Source of the DNA: Glandiceps talaboti
Lineage: Eukaryota > Hemichordata > Enteropneusta > Spengelidae
DNA length: 64,000 bases
Direction of reading: 5' to 3'
NCBI RefSeq assembly: GCF_964340395.1
Contig: NC_135570.1
Coordinates: 11,672,822-11,736,821, forward strand
The position numbers and the translations under genes are program-made. Below the pieces are notes generated by a model. The model worked only from the letters and a program-made list of their open reading frames with translations, had not been told where the DNA came from and searched no databases. Shown in pieces: positions 10,846 through 20,815 of this stretch. Each line of letters begins with the position of its first letter. Positions within the stretch are counted from its first letter, which is position 1.

Positions 10846-13800
10846 GTGGGTTTATTTCACAGTAAAGAAGACGGTCGAGGAGGATGAAAGTAAATAAATG
10901 CAACTATTGACAAATTTGGACCGTGAGCTGGAGAGTTGACGACACCGAACGAAAGGAAAATCCCGCCAAAAGTGATGACGTGTGCAAATGCATGTCGGCA
11001 CGGCATCTTTGATACAGAAGATGAATGTGGTTTGCTTGTTTTCGAGTATTTAATACATTATTTCGTGTGTATTCCAACCGACATTCTCTTGGTGAAAGTA
11101 TGTAAATGCCGTATTCCCATGCATGTTCCACGACTTTTTTCGTATTTAGTATAATTTACATTTTAATGCAATTTCTCTTTACAGCATCCAGTGAACTCGT
11201 GCTTCAACTAGGTTCGAATCACAATGAAGTCCAGTCCGTGTTCACTAAGTCATTTTTCGATAAAAACTATACGTTCGGACAGGATTGGAAGTTGCAGACA
11301 GTGGAAGAAATCCAAAACGTAGAATTTTCATCAAAGTTCCATCGGATTAAAACATCACAACCAAATGCCAATGTTGTGTATGGATTCCTGCCCTTAGGAT
11401 TTGCATCTCTCGTGAATTGCATTTGTCAGGATGGAAAGTGTCGTATCACTGATTTGAATAACATTTTAGGTGACGTGAGGAAAGGTGTAAACTTGTGTCT
11501 TCATGCTGATATTTGTCTCAAGTGGGCTAAACTGAGACAATATAGTAATCTCAAACTTGTAATATATAAAGTACTAGTAAGTATTTCTGTAAAGATCGAT
11601 TTTTTAGCACAACTGAACTTGTGTTCAGAAGTGCTATTATATTAGGCATGGTGAAATGCGTGTGTGTACATGAGTACTATATATATGTAAACCTAAATGA
11701 CTAAAAAAAACAACAACAAAAACTGCCGAATCGATTGCCTTGGTATGTGGTGGTGACATTGCTTATAGTGTGTAGATGGGAAATTGTTCAAATGAAAATG
11801 GTCGCATCAGGAATTTGCGTTTTGGGTTTTAAAAAATGTGACATTTGGTGTAAAAAACCTGAACTCTAAAACTACTGGGCAGATTGGCCTAAAATTTGGT
11901 GGGAATGTTTGTGGGGGTGTTTAGTTTAAGAATTGTTTATGACACGATGAGCCGAACAGTGATATGCAACGTCTACAATTCCAAAATTATTGAGCAGGTG
12001 CTGCTGAGATGAGGTGGAAACGTTCTAAGGGGTGTTTAGATGAAGATGTATTCTTGATATGATGATCTCATCAGTGATATGCAAATTAGGGCTAAATATG
12101 TATGTTAATATACCTGGCAACAAGACCACACCCATAGCAACATCCAAATTGTTTCTATGGCAAAGATGAAAACTGGGAAGGGTGGGCAAGTGAATAAACA
12201 TTCTGAAAATGTATGCAAATATGCCCAGCAACTAGACCATGCCCATAGCAACAGCCAAATACAGTTGTGCTACAATGCCATTGGCACTATTTTTTTGTTT
12301 TCTGTTCTTGTTACAAATGACATCAGTTCATTAACAATGTTGTGCCCATCTAGGTAGGTTTATTTTTGATATTGTTTTATAACAATATAAATTAATCAAG
12401 ATGTTTGCATATGTAATACATGTAAATTTTACGTTTTCATTTTGGTTGTGGATAAATTGATACCACGGCATGTCATATAGATTTTATTGCTGTGGTTTGC
12501 ATTTTAAATGATTAATTTGTATATATGCTACAATATCAAATAACAATGTACAGTAAGTATCCAATAGATTTGTTCATTTTTGGAGAAAAAAATTTAAATT
12601 TCCTACAGGCAGTGTGACTCGTTTGACATTTAGAAAAAATGATACAGCATCACTTGAAGATCTTGTTACAGAACTTTTTTGTCATGTCCTAAATCTTCCA
12701 AGTTTAGAAAAAGATTGAAAATTATAAGTCTCTTAATGTGTGTTTGTCTCACAAATATTTAACTTTCCAGGTTATACCTGGTTACACGTTAGCTGTACCA
12801 GTAAGGACATCCAAAACCTGTTCCTATGTTGATCCAATGCCAGAGTTTAATGCACTGATTTGTGAAGAACCACCAAAGCCTACAGATACCATCTGCAGCC
12901 AACTGAATCATTCTCAGGTATGTCACGTACATGTAAGAAATTCAGAGTGTCAATTGTTATAAAATGGATCTCGAATGTTTTTAAATCTGTTTATTTTGAG
13001 ATGGTAAAGTTTGTTGATGTTTGTCAGTATTAGTTATTAAACCACACCTACAACAAGATTTAGGACTGTATGAGGATGCACTGCATCAACAGGTTTGATA
13101 GTTTTATACAATTTACAAGCACATTTTGATACTGTCATGATGGGTGAAATCAAGCATTTTGTCAAGTTACAATTTGAGATTTGCATCCACAAAGACTGTT
13201 AGGGAATTGATTTTTTTGATTAAGTACCACAATTTGCAGTGCACCAGTTAGTTAATAGTCCAAGACGTGTCTATGCATGGAAAATTTTCTCAGGCTATGC
13301 CTTCAATAGTATAGTGGCTAGCTTGTTCACATATATTTTGCTAGTCATACAACTTTGACAGCAAGAAATAGTGGGCATGATTACCTGGTTAGTCTTTTTA
13401 TGTCGTACTTCTGTGTAAAGCTAGACCACTATCACTTTTTTACTTCCTTATTTGTAAGAATTAAAATTGCTGAATGTCAAAGTATCCACATGTCAGTCAG
13501 TTCCAGTTTACACTCAAAATATGATCAGCACTTCTACAATATGCACATATCAAATATGATAATCATACACCATACTTCCACATTTCTAAGACTTCAAGCT
13601 ATTTCTTATTTAATCCATGCTTGACCAGGTTGAGCCAAGGCAAATTAAGGCTCGCAATCTTGACTGCTCACCTTATATTGGCATGTTGAACTTCAAACTG
13701 ATTTTGCAGATTCTCATTGGCTTCTTTTTTTATTATTACTTGCAGATATTTTTGTATGAGTATGGGGTAAACGGGCAACCAATTGGCACTCTTCCCAGTC

Positions 13801-16800
13801 ATTGTTTGCCATGGATTGTGTTAACATTCGTAAAACCAGATGTGCCCAAGGAGATACCACGTTGCATTACTCTACCATATTTGCAGAAAACAAGTGGACA
13901 ATTACAAAGTGAATCAGAAGTTACTGCATTGAAAGGAACTGTTGATAGTAGACCACCTGTGTCTTATGCAAAGTTTCAAGATGATCATCAAACATTTAGA
14001 GTGACTGATGGCATGCGTACACCAACAAAGAGTGTCATTGAGAAGAAACCAGGAATTTCATCCATTGATCCAAAACAACCTGTAGCACCATATAAAACTA
14101 TGAGTTCAACAGAGCTAAAGAAGAAAAGTCCAAGTTTGACCCTGTCAGAGCGATGGACTAAATCTAAACCATCTTCAGTGAAAGTGCTTGAAGAAATGTG
14201 GTCTCCATCGCCCTCAGTAATGGTAAGTGCACAGAAAGATACCAAAAGGACAGGGACAGTTGAACCACGGGTACCATGTATGAAGCAAACTGAAGGAAGT
14301 ATAGTTCATCCTAAAGTGCCAGAAGTTTTGTCTGTATGCACTGATCAACAGGTACTACACAATCCAAAGCGTGGTTATGCAAATCATGACATGAATGGAC
14401 CTCACTACACCCTCAGAAATGCAGTTCCAGAAGATAATGATAACTTCACTGGCAGTCTCTTTGCAATTTGCAAATCAAAACGTCAAACACATGATTCGCT
14501 GAGTGCTGCAAAGAAGAATCAACATGGTGATAGTAAATTGTCAGAATGTCATACACCAGGAGAAGTTCAATCTAGCGAAAATAGATTAGGAAAGCTTGAA
14601 ATGGAGATTTTAGAAAACCAGAAAAAGTTGGAACGAATCAGAACACAAAGATTCATGAAAGGACAACAATCATGGCTGCCAACTACCCTTCCATGTGCAA
14701 GAACTGATGAGTCGTCTCAAGGTGACTTGAATGTACTGAAAAGTCCAGGATCAAAATATGATGGTAAGATAAACAACACAAGTAAGTTTGGTTCCTTTGG
14801 ATGTAAAGACCACTATATTCAAACTAATGAGAGTACCAAAGAAAGAATTAAACCTTGTAGTAATGATGGAAACCTCAGTAATACCATAGTCTCAAATGCC
14901 AACATCTTATCTCGAGATGTGGCAAGGGAAGAGAAGAGTGGTTCAGGTGTACATACAAGTGTTTCAGGAAGAGCAACCATAGGTGCTTTTAGAGCAAATA
15001 GAGTCTGTGGTGGAACATCATCACACCAAAACAAGCTAACTGATTGTGCCTCAGTTCAACAATTGCACGGTTACAACAGAGCAGAGCCAAGGCAGAAATG
15101 TACCCCAAAGCCAAAACACAGAGAAGCCCACAGTGAACATGTGCCTGCTGAAAAAGAATTGACAAGAAAAGACTTTGGGATTGCAAGCACAATCAACTTT
15201 GAGAAAGATGTGCAAAGAAGTAACAGAGAATCTGATCATTATGGATACGAAGCTCATAAATTTTCAAAAGAAGAAAGTGACTTCAAAATTACTGGACAAT
15301 ACAGAGGCAACTGGAAAAATGCACAATATAGCAGAAGCAATGACAGGAAAGGATATACAAATAATCAAGCTCATAAAGTAATTCTGGAAACAGATAAGTC
15401 TTCAGAATATTTTGAGAAAGAAGATACACTGGTGTATGATGTTGAGGAGGCTTTGTATGGTTCAAACAGCAGTTCATCTCTAGAAGATATTTTGCCACTA
15501 CTTGAAACAAATTGCTCACCTGGAATAGATCAACCACATCCTGGATCTCTCGATTCCAGTCCAGTAGACCCTCAAATGATTCAGAAGATACAACATCAAA
15601 TACTGGATTTGGTACAAATAATGGCTATGACAAGTCAAAGTCATCAAATGTTCCCTATTTTGCCCTCTCAGCAAATGTCAAATACTTCAAATGTACAGGT
15701 AAATGTACCTAGACAGTTGCCATGGCAACAAAACCAGAAAATTGTCATCGCACAAGAGGAGAACACGCCACCTGACTTGCCATTTACCCAGGAAGATGTG
15801 TTGGAACTCTATGAAGAAACTACACCAGTAGATATGGATATTTCTGGTGACAGTTCATCGGAATGTGATATGTCTGATGTGGGCAAAGACAGAACAATGC
15901 CTAGAGAGTTACCATGGCAACAAAACCAGAAAATTGTCATTGCACAAGAGGAGAACACGCAACCTGACTTGCCATTTACCCAGGAAGATGTGTTGGAACT
16001 CTATGAAGAAACTACACCAGTAGATATGGATATTTCTGGTGACAGTTCATCGGAATGTGATATGTCTGATGTGGGAAAAGACAGAACAATGCCTAGAGAG
16101 TTACCACGGCAACAAAACCAGAAAATTGTCATTGCACAAGAGAAGAATACGCCACCTGACTTGCCATTTACCCAGGAAGATGTGTTGGAACTCTATGAAG
16201 AAACTACACCAGTAGATATGGATATTTGTGGTGACAGTTCATCAGAATGTGATATGTCTGATGTGGGCAAAGACAGAACAATACAGACATTGCAGTCTCA
16301 GCTACCAGATGTAACTTCTTCTGAGATGGCAAATGCTATAAAGGATGCGATTAGTTTACTTTCCAATTTACCTGGTGATGAAAAGAAAACAACTTCTTGT
16401 AAAGAAGGCGATGTTTCTGTATTGACACCTGCATGTGCAAACCTGACTGCAAATGCTACTGTAAGTTTCAGTAGAGACCCTAGGCTCAAGGCACGTAACC
16501 GGAAACAAGTTGATATTGCATCTCTTAAGAAAAATGACACACTGTTGCTACCAAATATACTGTACTTTCATGGTAAGCAGTTAATTACTGATAAATTGCC
16601 AAGAAGAGCCATAATAATCCCTATGGAATATCATGGTAAAGGTACCCTGCATGATCCAAGGCTGGCATTTTACAAAAGGCAGCAAGAGTTGACAAAACAT
16701 CTGAGGATTTCACGTGATGAAGTAACATTAACTAGACATGATTACACATGCAGGTCAAAATATGTGGAGAAGTCAAGTTCAAAGAGTAACAGCCCACCAT

Positions 16801-19800
16801 ATGAGCATTATCAGAGCACTATTTCAAAACCACAAAAGAAAAAAAAGATGCATGAAAACCAAAGCCATGATGCTTGTGATAACAAGGACGGTGAAATGAA
16901 GTACAAGTTTCATTCAAGAGAATCAAGAAATGGAATGTGTGGCCTATCATGCCATGATAGCAAAATCTCTGAAGGCACTATTGAATCAGTAAAGAACTGT
17001 TGTGAAATGAAGAAACCAAAAAGTGCCATGGGAGCAACTGTACTGCATAATGTAGAAGAAGCTGGTGTTTCTGATGCAATAATCAAACAGAAAATAGCAG
17101 CAGCAGGAAACATCAAAACTTCAGCCACAAACCCACGGCAATGTACAAAAAAAGAACCCATCAAGATCACAGCAGAGAAAACATTACTGCATCATGAAAA
17201 AGTATGTGGAGACGAAGAGAAGAGTAGTGACTCTGACTTTGATTGGTTTCTGAAAGAGGAGGATAGTAGCTGTAATGGTTGTGATGTAAAACTAACATCT
17301 AAGGGCCAATTACACCAAAATGGTAAGCAGAACAAAGATATCCATCAAGAATATCAAAAGTTGACTGAACAAATAAAAAAAATGGAATCAGTGAGAAACC
17401 ACATGTTGTTAAGTATGTTGAGTGAAAGCGATTGCAGGGGAGAAATGACACCACCTCCTTCAACAATAGACAAGAAATTAGATGCGTTAGATTTACAACT
17501 GAAAGTGTTGAAAGATGTTCAACAAAGATGTGAGGGAGCAAGTTGTGATGAAAGAGAAGTTGATAGATTTGATGATTCTGCAACTTTGAACAATACTTCT
17601 CACAAGCACTGTGAAGTGATTCCGAATGCCTCATCAGACAAAGGAAAAAAGAATGATGAAATGCCATCTGGGTATTCACCTTCAAAGTCATCTGTAAAGA
17701 AAGTGCAGTCTGGTGAGCAGAAAAACTATGGAAACCTTATTAAAGAAACCAAGAATCAAAGGGTACATAGCGGAAAATTGAGTAACTACATAAAATGTGA
17801 TTCTGGAGAAAAAGGTCCAGTTACTCAAGCACCAACAAAAAAATACAATGACAACTCTAAAAATCAGACTTCGAAAACATTTTCCCATTTCCAACATGGC
17901 CAGAAAGACAATAAAGGTAATGGTGAATGTAGAATAGAGAATACAGTGACAAAAGATGATGTTGTTTCAAAGGAGATAGTTACTAAAGGAACCATGTATG
18001 AGTGGATCTCAGAAGATGACCTGGAGGAACCGGGGACCCCTTGCCAAGATGAATGGCCCATTGAAGAAACCATTGGCCTCAAGGATGTAGAAAAAGCTGA
18101 TACTAATAAAGCTCAGGCTTATGTCTTGGCGGACTCCGTAAGTACTGTTCAAAATAGAAATGTAAACTGCAAAAACCCCAGAGTACCATCTATACATACA
18201 GGATCTGCAGATTCAAGAAAGTTGTGTGGGAACATGAAAAGTGAAGCAAAGAATGTTAATAAAAAGGTGTGTGTAGGGGAAAATGAGAATGAACTCTCAA
18301 CTACAGGAAAGAAAAGGAATGCGAATGGAAAGGTGTGTCTAGAGAAAAATGAACTGTCAACTACAGGAAAGCCAAAAATCAGCAAGTTAGCTGGAAAATC
18401 TCCTGAAAAAGTCCATCAGCAAATGCAGTCACCTAAAGTAAAAACAACTATCCAAAAGGATAGAAAAACTCCTGGAACAACAAGAAAGAAAATAGACAGT
18501 GCTACAGGGAAGACTACCCAACACAATGTCAAACCTGTGACAGTCACAAAGACCAAACAGTCGCACAAGCCCAAGCAACAAAATGAGAAATCTGGTGATC
18601 AAAAGGAGGCCCTTAGAACAAAAACGAAAGTATGTAGTAGTCTTGGTAAAAGTTTGTCAATAAATAAACCAGAAAAAGAGGGTCAACAAGGGAAGAAGGA
18701 TATAAAGTCTCCGAAAGTGCAGTTGAAAGGTAAACAGGTCATCAAAGAAGATAAAGGTTCCAAGTGTAATCTTGGCAAGGACCAAAACAAGTTATCCAAA
18801 CCTGTTGATACAAAAGCTGATCAGAAGACTGTGAGCAAGCTTGTTAATAAGAAAAATCAGTCTACCTCTGAAGTTAGCGAAGAAAGGGGGCAAACAATAT
18901 TACAAACTTGTAGCTCTTCAAAGAAGTCAGAAACACAAAAATCATCTCCAGAGAAAAGCAAATCCTGTTTTTCATCTTGCCGTATGGATAAAGATGAAAA
19001 CACTGGAAGAAAAACAATGAGCTCTTCCAGTAATCGAGAGGCATTGCTCAAAAATCAAAGGAAACGCAAAGCCAACTCTCCAAGTCAAAACAGTAAGCAG
19101 GCAAAGACAGATTTGCTGAGTCGCCCATATTCACCTCATGAAGTAAGGAAAGCAGATTTTAGGAGAGATATTTGTTCAGATCTTGCAGAAAGAGACAAAA
19201 TACAAGTTAAGATGGAAATTGATGAGCAAAAATCTTACAGAAGGCAGACATCTACTACATCTTGCCAAAAGACATCTGAGTCACCTGATGTACAGTGTAT
19301 GGTTGTAACCAAAAGCGAGAGGATGTCCAGTTCAGATTCTGACAAGTTAAGAGAAAGTTACCACAATGACGATGGCAGGAAAAGTTCAGAGCAAAGGAAA
19401 TATCAAAGAAGGCAGCATTTGGGTCAAGTACAGGTTGAAAGGTTGGGATCATGCCGAAGCAGTAGTCCAGAAGACTGTTATTTGGTAAAGAAAAGACCAC
19501 AGCACATGGAAAAGCAAGATGATATTCTCAAGAATAATGATGCTAGCAAATACAAGTATGGTTCAATCAGTCGCCATCAACAATATAGTGACAGACCTTC
19601 CAGTAGCAACATCGATCATACAAGTCAATTTGAAAGTGGTTATCCCACATCTTTTGGTGGTCATCTGCACAGCGTTGATATTCAGGGTAGGGTTACTAAA
19701 CAGAAGATGTCTCCAAGTGTTGTTCACCAACACAAGAGAACACAGGATGCTTATCCAGAGAGTACAGGCAGAGGTTCCCAGACTTCCAGACCAAAGAAAT

Positions 19801-19946
19801 TGATGGAAGGAAAAGAATACAAGGATAAAATGTTAAAGGGATACTTGAGTAGTGATAGTCATAACATTCCAAGAAAGAGACATGTATCACATATGAACAG
19901 TGGAAGTGAATCTTCTAACGACAGTTGTTATGGCAGACAGAAATAA
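10824..19946 (+). CDS. TASOR/TASOR2/TEX15-family protein (spliced, four exons, about 2,253 aa)
   Basis: Proposed join: 10824-10845, 11185-11576, 12771-12917, 13746-19946. All junctions are GT/AG and all phases match. Residues ~25-216 resemble the pseudo-PARP (DUF3715) domain of TASOR, TASOR2 and TEX15: VVYGFLPLG near 71, LGDVRKGVNLCLHAD near 102, LKLVIYKVL to 138, PMPEFNALIC in exon 3, and IFLYEYGVNGQPIG to LPWIVLTF at 188-215. In vertebrates TASOR scaffolds the HUSH silencing complex, and TEX15 acts in germline transposon silencing. The remainder is Lys/Ser/Gln-rich and probably disordered. It has short coiled coils (near 465-495 and 1386-1450), a triplicated acidic 64-residue unit (842-1033), a conserved-looking SRDPRL block (1096-1174) and basic NLS-like clusters such as QRKRKAN. 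Likely nuclear. The family call rests on pattern memory, and which paralogue it represents is undecided. Confidence 0.68.
10846..11184 (+). other. Intron 1 of the TASOR-like gene
   Basis: The intron is bounded by GTGGGT and TTACAG. Open frames inside it (for example at 10936-11154) show no family motif and are read as chance. Confidence 0.5.
11185..11576 (+). CDS. TASOR-like gene, exon 2 (core of pseudo-PARP domain)
   Basis: The acceptor is TTTCTCTTTACAG ending at 11184 and the donor is CTA|GTAAGTATT. The exon encodes residues 8-138, including the motifs VYGFLPLGF, GDVRKGVNLCLHAD and LKLVIYKVL. These match the strand pattern of the TASOR family (YGFL, LGDPSKGVYIS-like, VIFKV-like). Confidence 0.72.
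11577..12770 (+). other. Intron 2 with an internally duplicated repeat
   Basis: From about 11860 to 12290 the intron carries an old dispersed repeat. One module, AACAAGACCACACCCATAGC near 12119-12138, recurs diverged as AACTAGACCATGCCCATAGC near 12229-12248. The string TGCTACAATGCCATTGGCAC near 12269 recurs near 54747, so the element exists elsewhere in the window. No coding content is recognised. Confidence 0.65.
12771..12917 (+). CDS. TASOR-like gene, exon 3
   Basis: Exactly 49 codons, phase 0 at both ends. The acceptor is AACTTTCCAG and the donor CAG|GTATGT. It encodes VIPGYTLAVPV to SQLNHSQ with a central DPMPEFNALIC, which corresponds to the DPTPNFDCH-like stretch of TASOR proteins. Confidence 0.7.
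12918..13745 (+). other. Intron 3 of the TASOR-like gene
   Basis: The intron is flanked by CAG|GTATGT and a pyrimidine-rich tract ending TTGCAG. Nothing recognisable is seen apart from the 5' extension of the exon-4 open frame (13617-13745). Confidence 0.7.
13746..19946 (+). CDS. TASOR-like gene, giant terminal coding exon
   Basis: The acceptor is TTATTACTTGCAG ending at 13745, phase 0. The 6,201-bp exon is open throughout and stops at TAA 19944-19946. Its first ~29 codons finish the pseudo-PARP domain (FLYEYG, LPWIVLTF). The remainder has long Ser/Lys-rich tracts, two helical Leu/Glu/Lys-rich segments (about 14583-14670 and 17341-17540) and many basic clusters toward the C-terminus. The open frame also runs back to 13617, but that part is intronic, with a polypyrimidine tract translated as FFFYYY. 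Confidence 0.8.
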   Translation: MFLYEYGVNGQPIGTLPSHCLPWIVLTFVKPDVPKEIPRCITLPYLQKTSGQLQSESEVTALKGTVDSRPPVSYAKFQDDHQTFRVTDGMRTPTKSVIEKKPGISSIDPKQPVAPYKTMSSTELKKKSPSLTLSERWTKSKPSSVKVLEEMWSPSPSVMVSAQKDTKRTGTVEPRVPCMKQTEGSIVHPKVPEVLSVCTDQQVLHNPKRGYANHDMNGPHYTLRNAVPEDNDNFTGSLFAICKSKRQTHDSLSAAKKNQHGDSKLSECHTPGEVQSSENRLGKLEMEILENQKKLERIRTQRFMKGQQSWLPTTLPCARTDESSQGDLNVLKSPGSKYDGKINNTSKFGSFGCKDHYIQTNESTKERIKPCSNDGNLSNTIVSNANILSRDVAREEKSGSGVHTSVSGRATIGAFRANRVCGGTSSHQNKLTDCASVQQLHGYNRAEPRQKCTPKPKHREAHSEHVPAEKELTRKDFGIASTINFEKDVQRSNRESDHYGYEAHKFSKEESDFKITGQYRGNWKNAQYSRSNDRKGYTNNQAHKVILETDKSSEYFEKEDTLVYDVEEALYGSNSSSSLEDILPLLETNCSPGIDQPHPGSLDSSPVDPQMIQKIQHQILDLVQIMAMTSQSHQMFPILPSQQMSNTSNVQVNVPRQLPWQQNQKIVIAQEENTPPDLPFTQEDVLELYEETTPVDMDISGDSSSECDMSDVGKDRTMPRELPWQQNQKIVIAQEENTQPDLPFTQEDVLELYEETTPVDMDISGDSSSECDMSDVGKDRTMPRELPRQQNQKIVIAQEKNTPPDLPFTQEDVLELYEETTPVDMDICGDSSSECDMSDVGKDRTIQTLQSQLPDVTSSEMANAIKDAISLLSNLPGDEKKTTSCKEGDVSVLTPACANLTANATVSFSRDPRLKARNRKQVDIASLKKNDTLLLPNILYFHGKQLITDKLPRRAIIIPMEYHGKGTLHDPRLAFYKRQQELTKHLRISRDEVTLTRHDYTCRSKYVEKSSSKSNSPPYEHYQSTISKPQKKKKMHENQSHDACDNKDGEMKYKFHSRESRNGMCGLSCHDSKISEGTIESVKNCCEMKKPKSAMGATVLHNVEEAGVSDAIIKQKIAAAGNIKTSATNPRQCTKKEPIKITAEKTLLHHEKVCGDEEKSSDSDFDWFLKEEDSSCNGCDVKLTSKGQLHQNGKQNKDIHQEYQKLTEQIKKMESVRNHMLLSMLSESDCRGEMTPPPSTIDKKLDALDLQLKVLKDVQQRCEGASCDEREVDRFDDSATLNNTSHKHCEVIPNASSDKGKKNDEMPSGYSPSKSSVKKVQSGEQKNYGNLIKETKNQRVHSGKLSNYIKCDSGEKGPVTQAPTKKYNDNSKNQTSKTFSHFQHGQKDNKGNGECRIENTVTKDDVVSKEIVTKGTMYEWISEDDLEEPGTPCQDEWPIEETIGLKDVEKADTNKAQAYVLADSVSTVQNRNVNCKNPRVPSIHTGSADSRKLCGNMKSEAKNVNKKVCVGENENELSTTGKKRNANGKVCLEKNELSTTGKPKISKLAGKSPEKVHQQMQSPKVKTTIQKDRKTPGTTRKKIDSATGKTTQHNVKPVTVTKTKQSHKPKQQNEKSGDQKEALRTKTKVCSSLGKSLSINKPEKEGQQGKKDIKSPKVQLKGKQVIKEDKGSKCNLGKDQNKLSKPVDTKADQKTVSKLVNKKNQSTSEVSEERGQTILQTCSSSKKSETQKSSPEKSKSCFSSCRMDKDENTGRKTMSSSSNREALLKNQRKRKANSPSQNSKQAKTDLLSRPYSPHEVRKADFRRDICSDLAERDKIQVKMEIDEQKSYRRQTSTTSCQKTSESPDVQCMVVTKSERMSSSDSDKLRESYHNDDGRKSSEQRKYQRRQHLGQVQVERLGSCRSSSPEDCYLVKKRPQHMEKQDDILKNNDASKYKYGSISRHQQYSDRPSSSNIDHTSQFESGYPTSFGGHLHSVDIQGRVTKQKMSPSVVHQHKRTQDAYPESTGRGSQTSRPKKLMEGKEYKDKMLKGYLSSDSHNIPRKRHVSHMNSGSESSNDSCYGRQK
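15708..16283 (+). repeat. In-frame triplication of a 192-bp (64-residue) coding unit
   Basis: Three copies start at 15708, 15900 and 16092. Each encodes PRxLPxQQNQKIVIAQEEN, then LPFTQEDVLELYEE, then TTPVDMD and a Ser/Asp-rich acidic tail ending GKDRT. The copies differ by only a handful of substitutions per 192 bp, so the triplication is recent or homogenised. The acidic, Leu-spaced EDVLELYEE could be a short helical binding segment; that is inference. Confidence 0.95.
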
Positions 19947-20815
19947 GAGAAAACACTCAGGTAATTTAAAAACAGTTTGTGTCACCACTTCACATATTTT
20001 TCACTAATCTGTAATATATATACATGTATATATTATATATATAATGAAACTGCTTAGTGTATATTTATATATATGTGTGTGTGCGTACGTACGTACGTAC
20101 GTACATATATATATATATATGTGTGTGTGTATGTGTACACTGTGTATGGTATATATACAAATGTATAAAGTTGCACATTATAGGATTGAAATTTGACTTA
20201 AAGTGGCTATATGAATGAGGAATGGGTAGGTCTTTTTGATTTTTTATTGAAGCGGCACTCGCAGCAACACTAGATATAGTTGACTTGCTTGTAATATCAT
20301 ACACCTGAACAGCATTGACTCGCCTATGGGTAAACGATTTTGTCTAATTATTCTACAGATTGGTTTTTGGGTCTACACACAAAAATTAGTGCTCCCAATG
20401 CAATCATCCAACCTATTACTGTATTACGTGTAGATAAAATCAACCTTTGATAAACAGATATATCTAATCTAATTATTGAGATTTCAAGAATTTTCAGTGA
20501 ATACTGAATATGCTGGTCTCATCGAAAAATAACACTCCAGTTTAATACAGCTAGTTCAGTTTTATCAAATAACTTTACCATGTTTTTCTACCTGACGAAA
20601 AACAGTGTGAATCAACATAGACCCACAACGCCATGTTAGCAACTCATTAATTGCAAAAAAATAAAATAGAAGATGTGGGAAATCTGTTAAATCTATTTTG
20701 AGTTAAATTGTGTATTACATGTTTTATTTATTTGTCATTTATTGTTTATTTGCAGATTGACCCAAGGTAAACATGCTTGGCGATGCACACCTATATTTTA
20801 AGTTCAACAGCTACA
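19947..20815 (+). other. 3' UTR or flank of the TASOR-like gene
   Basis: The region is AT-rich, with TA, ACGT and TG microsatellites at about 20010-20140 and a partial MITE arm at about 20199-20260. A candidate AATAAA lies at 20660-20665 and another further down at 21734-21739. A possible donor (CAG|GTAATT at 19960/19961) and acceptor (TTTGCAG near 20756) hint at a 3' UTR intron, but this is weak. Confidence 0.45.
20199..20260. repeat. MITE arm fragment (AAAGTGGCCATATGGATGAGG family)
   Basis: AAAGTGGCTATATGAATGAGG followed by an A/T-rich tail resembles the left ends of the elements at 23714 and 56198. Only one arm is present. Confidence 0.6.

Noticed and set aside
11106-11184. ATG-started N-terminal extension of the exon-2 frame (MPYSHACSTTFF...)
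   Set aside because: It crosses a clear polypyrimidine-AG acceptor at 11184 and reads a hydrophobic translation of intron. Exon 1 at 10824 fits the phase better.
11211-11220. GGTTCGAATC, resembling a tRNA B box
   Set aside because: It lies inside TASOR-like exon 2 coding for LGSNHN. No A box or cloverleaf can be drawn around it.
13617-13745. Open frame upstream of the giant exon (MLDQVEPRQIKARN...)
   Set aside because: It translates the intron and its polypyrimidine tract (FFFYYYLQ). The pseudo-PARP alignment resumes exactly at the acceptor 13745/13746.
19955-20765. Intron joining 19960 to ~20757 to extend the TASOR-like protein
   Set aside because: The donor follows the stop codon of an otherwise complete frame. 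At most it would be a 3' UTR intron, and the sites are weak.
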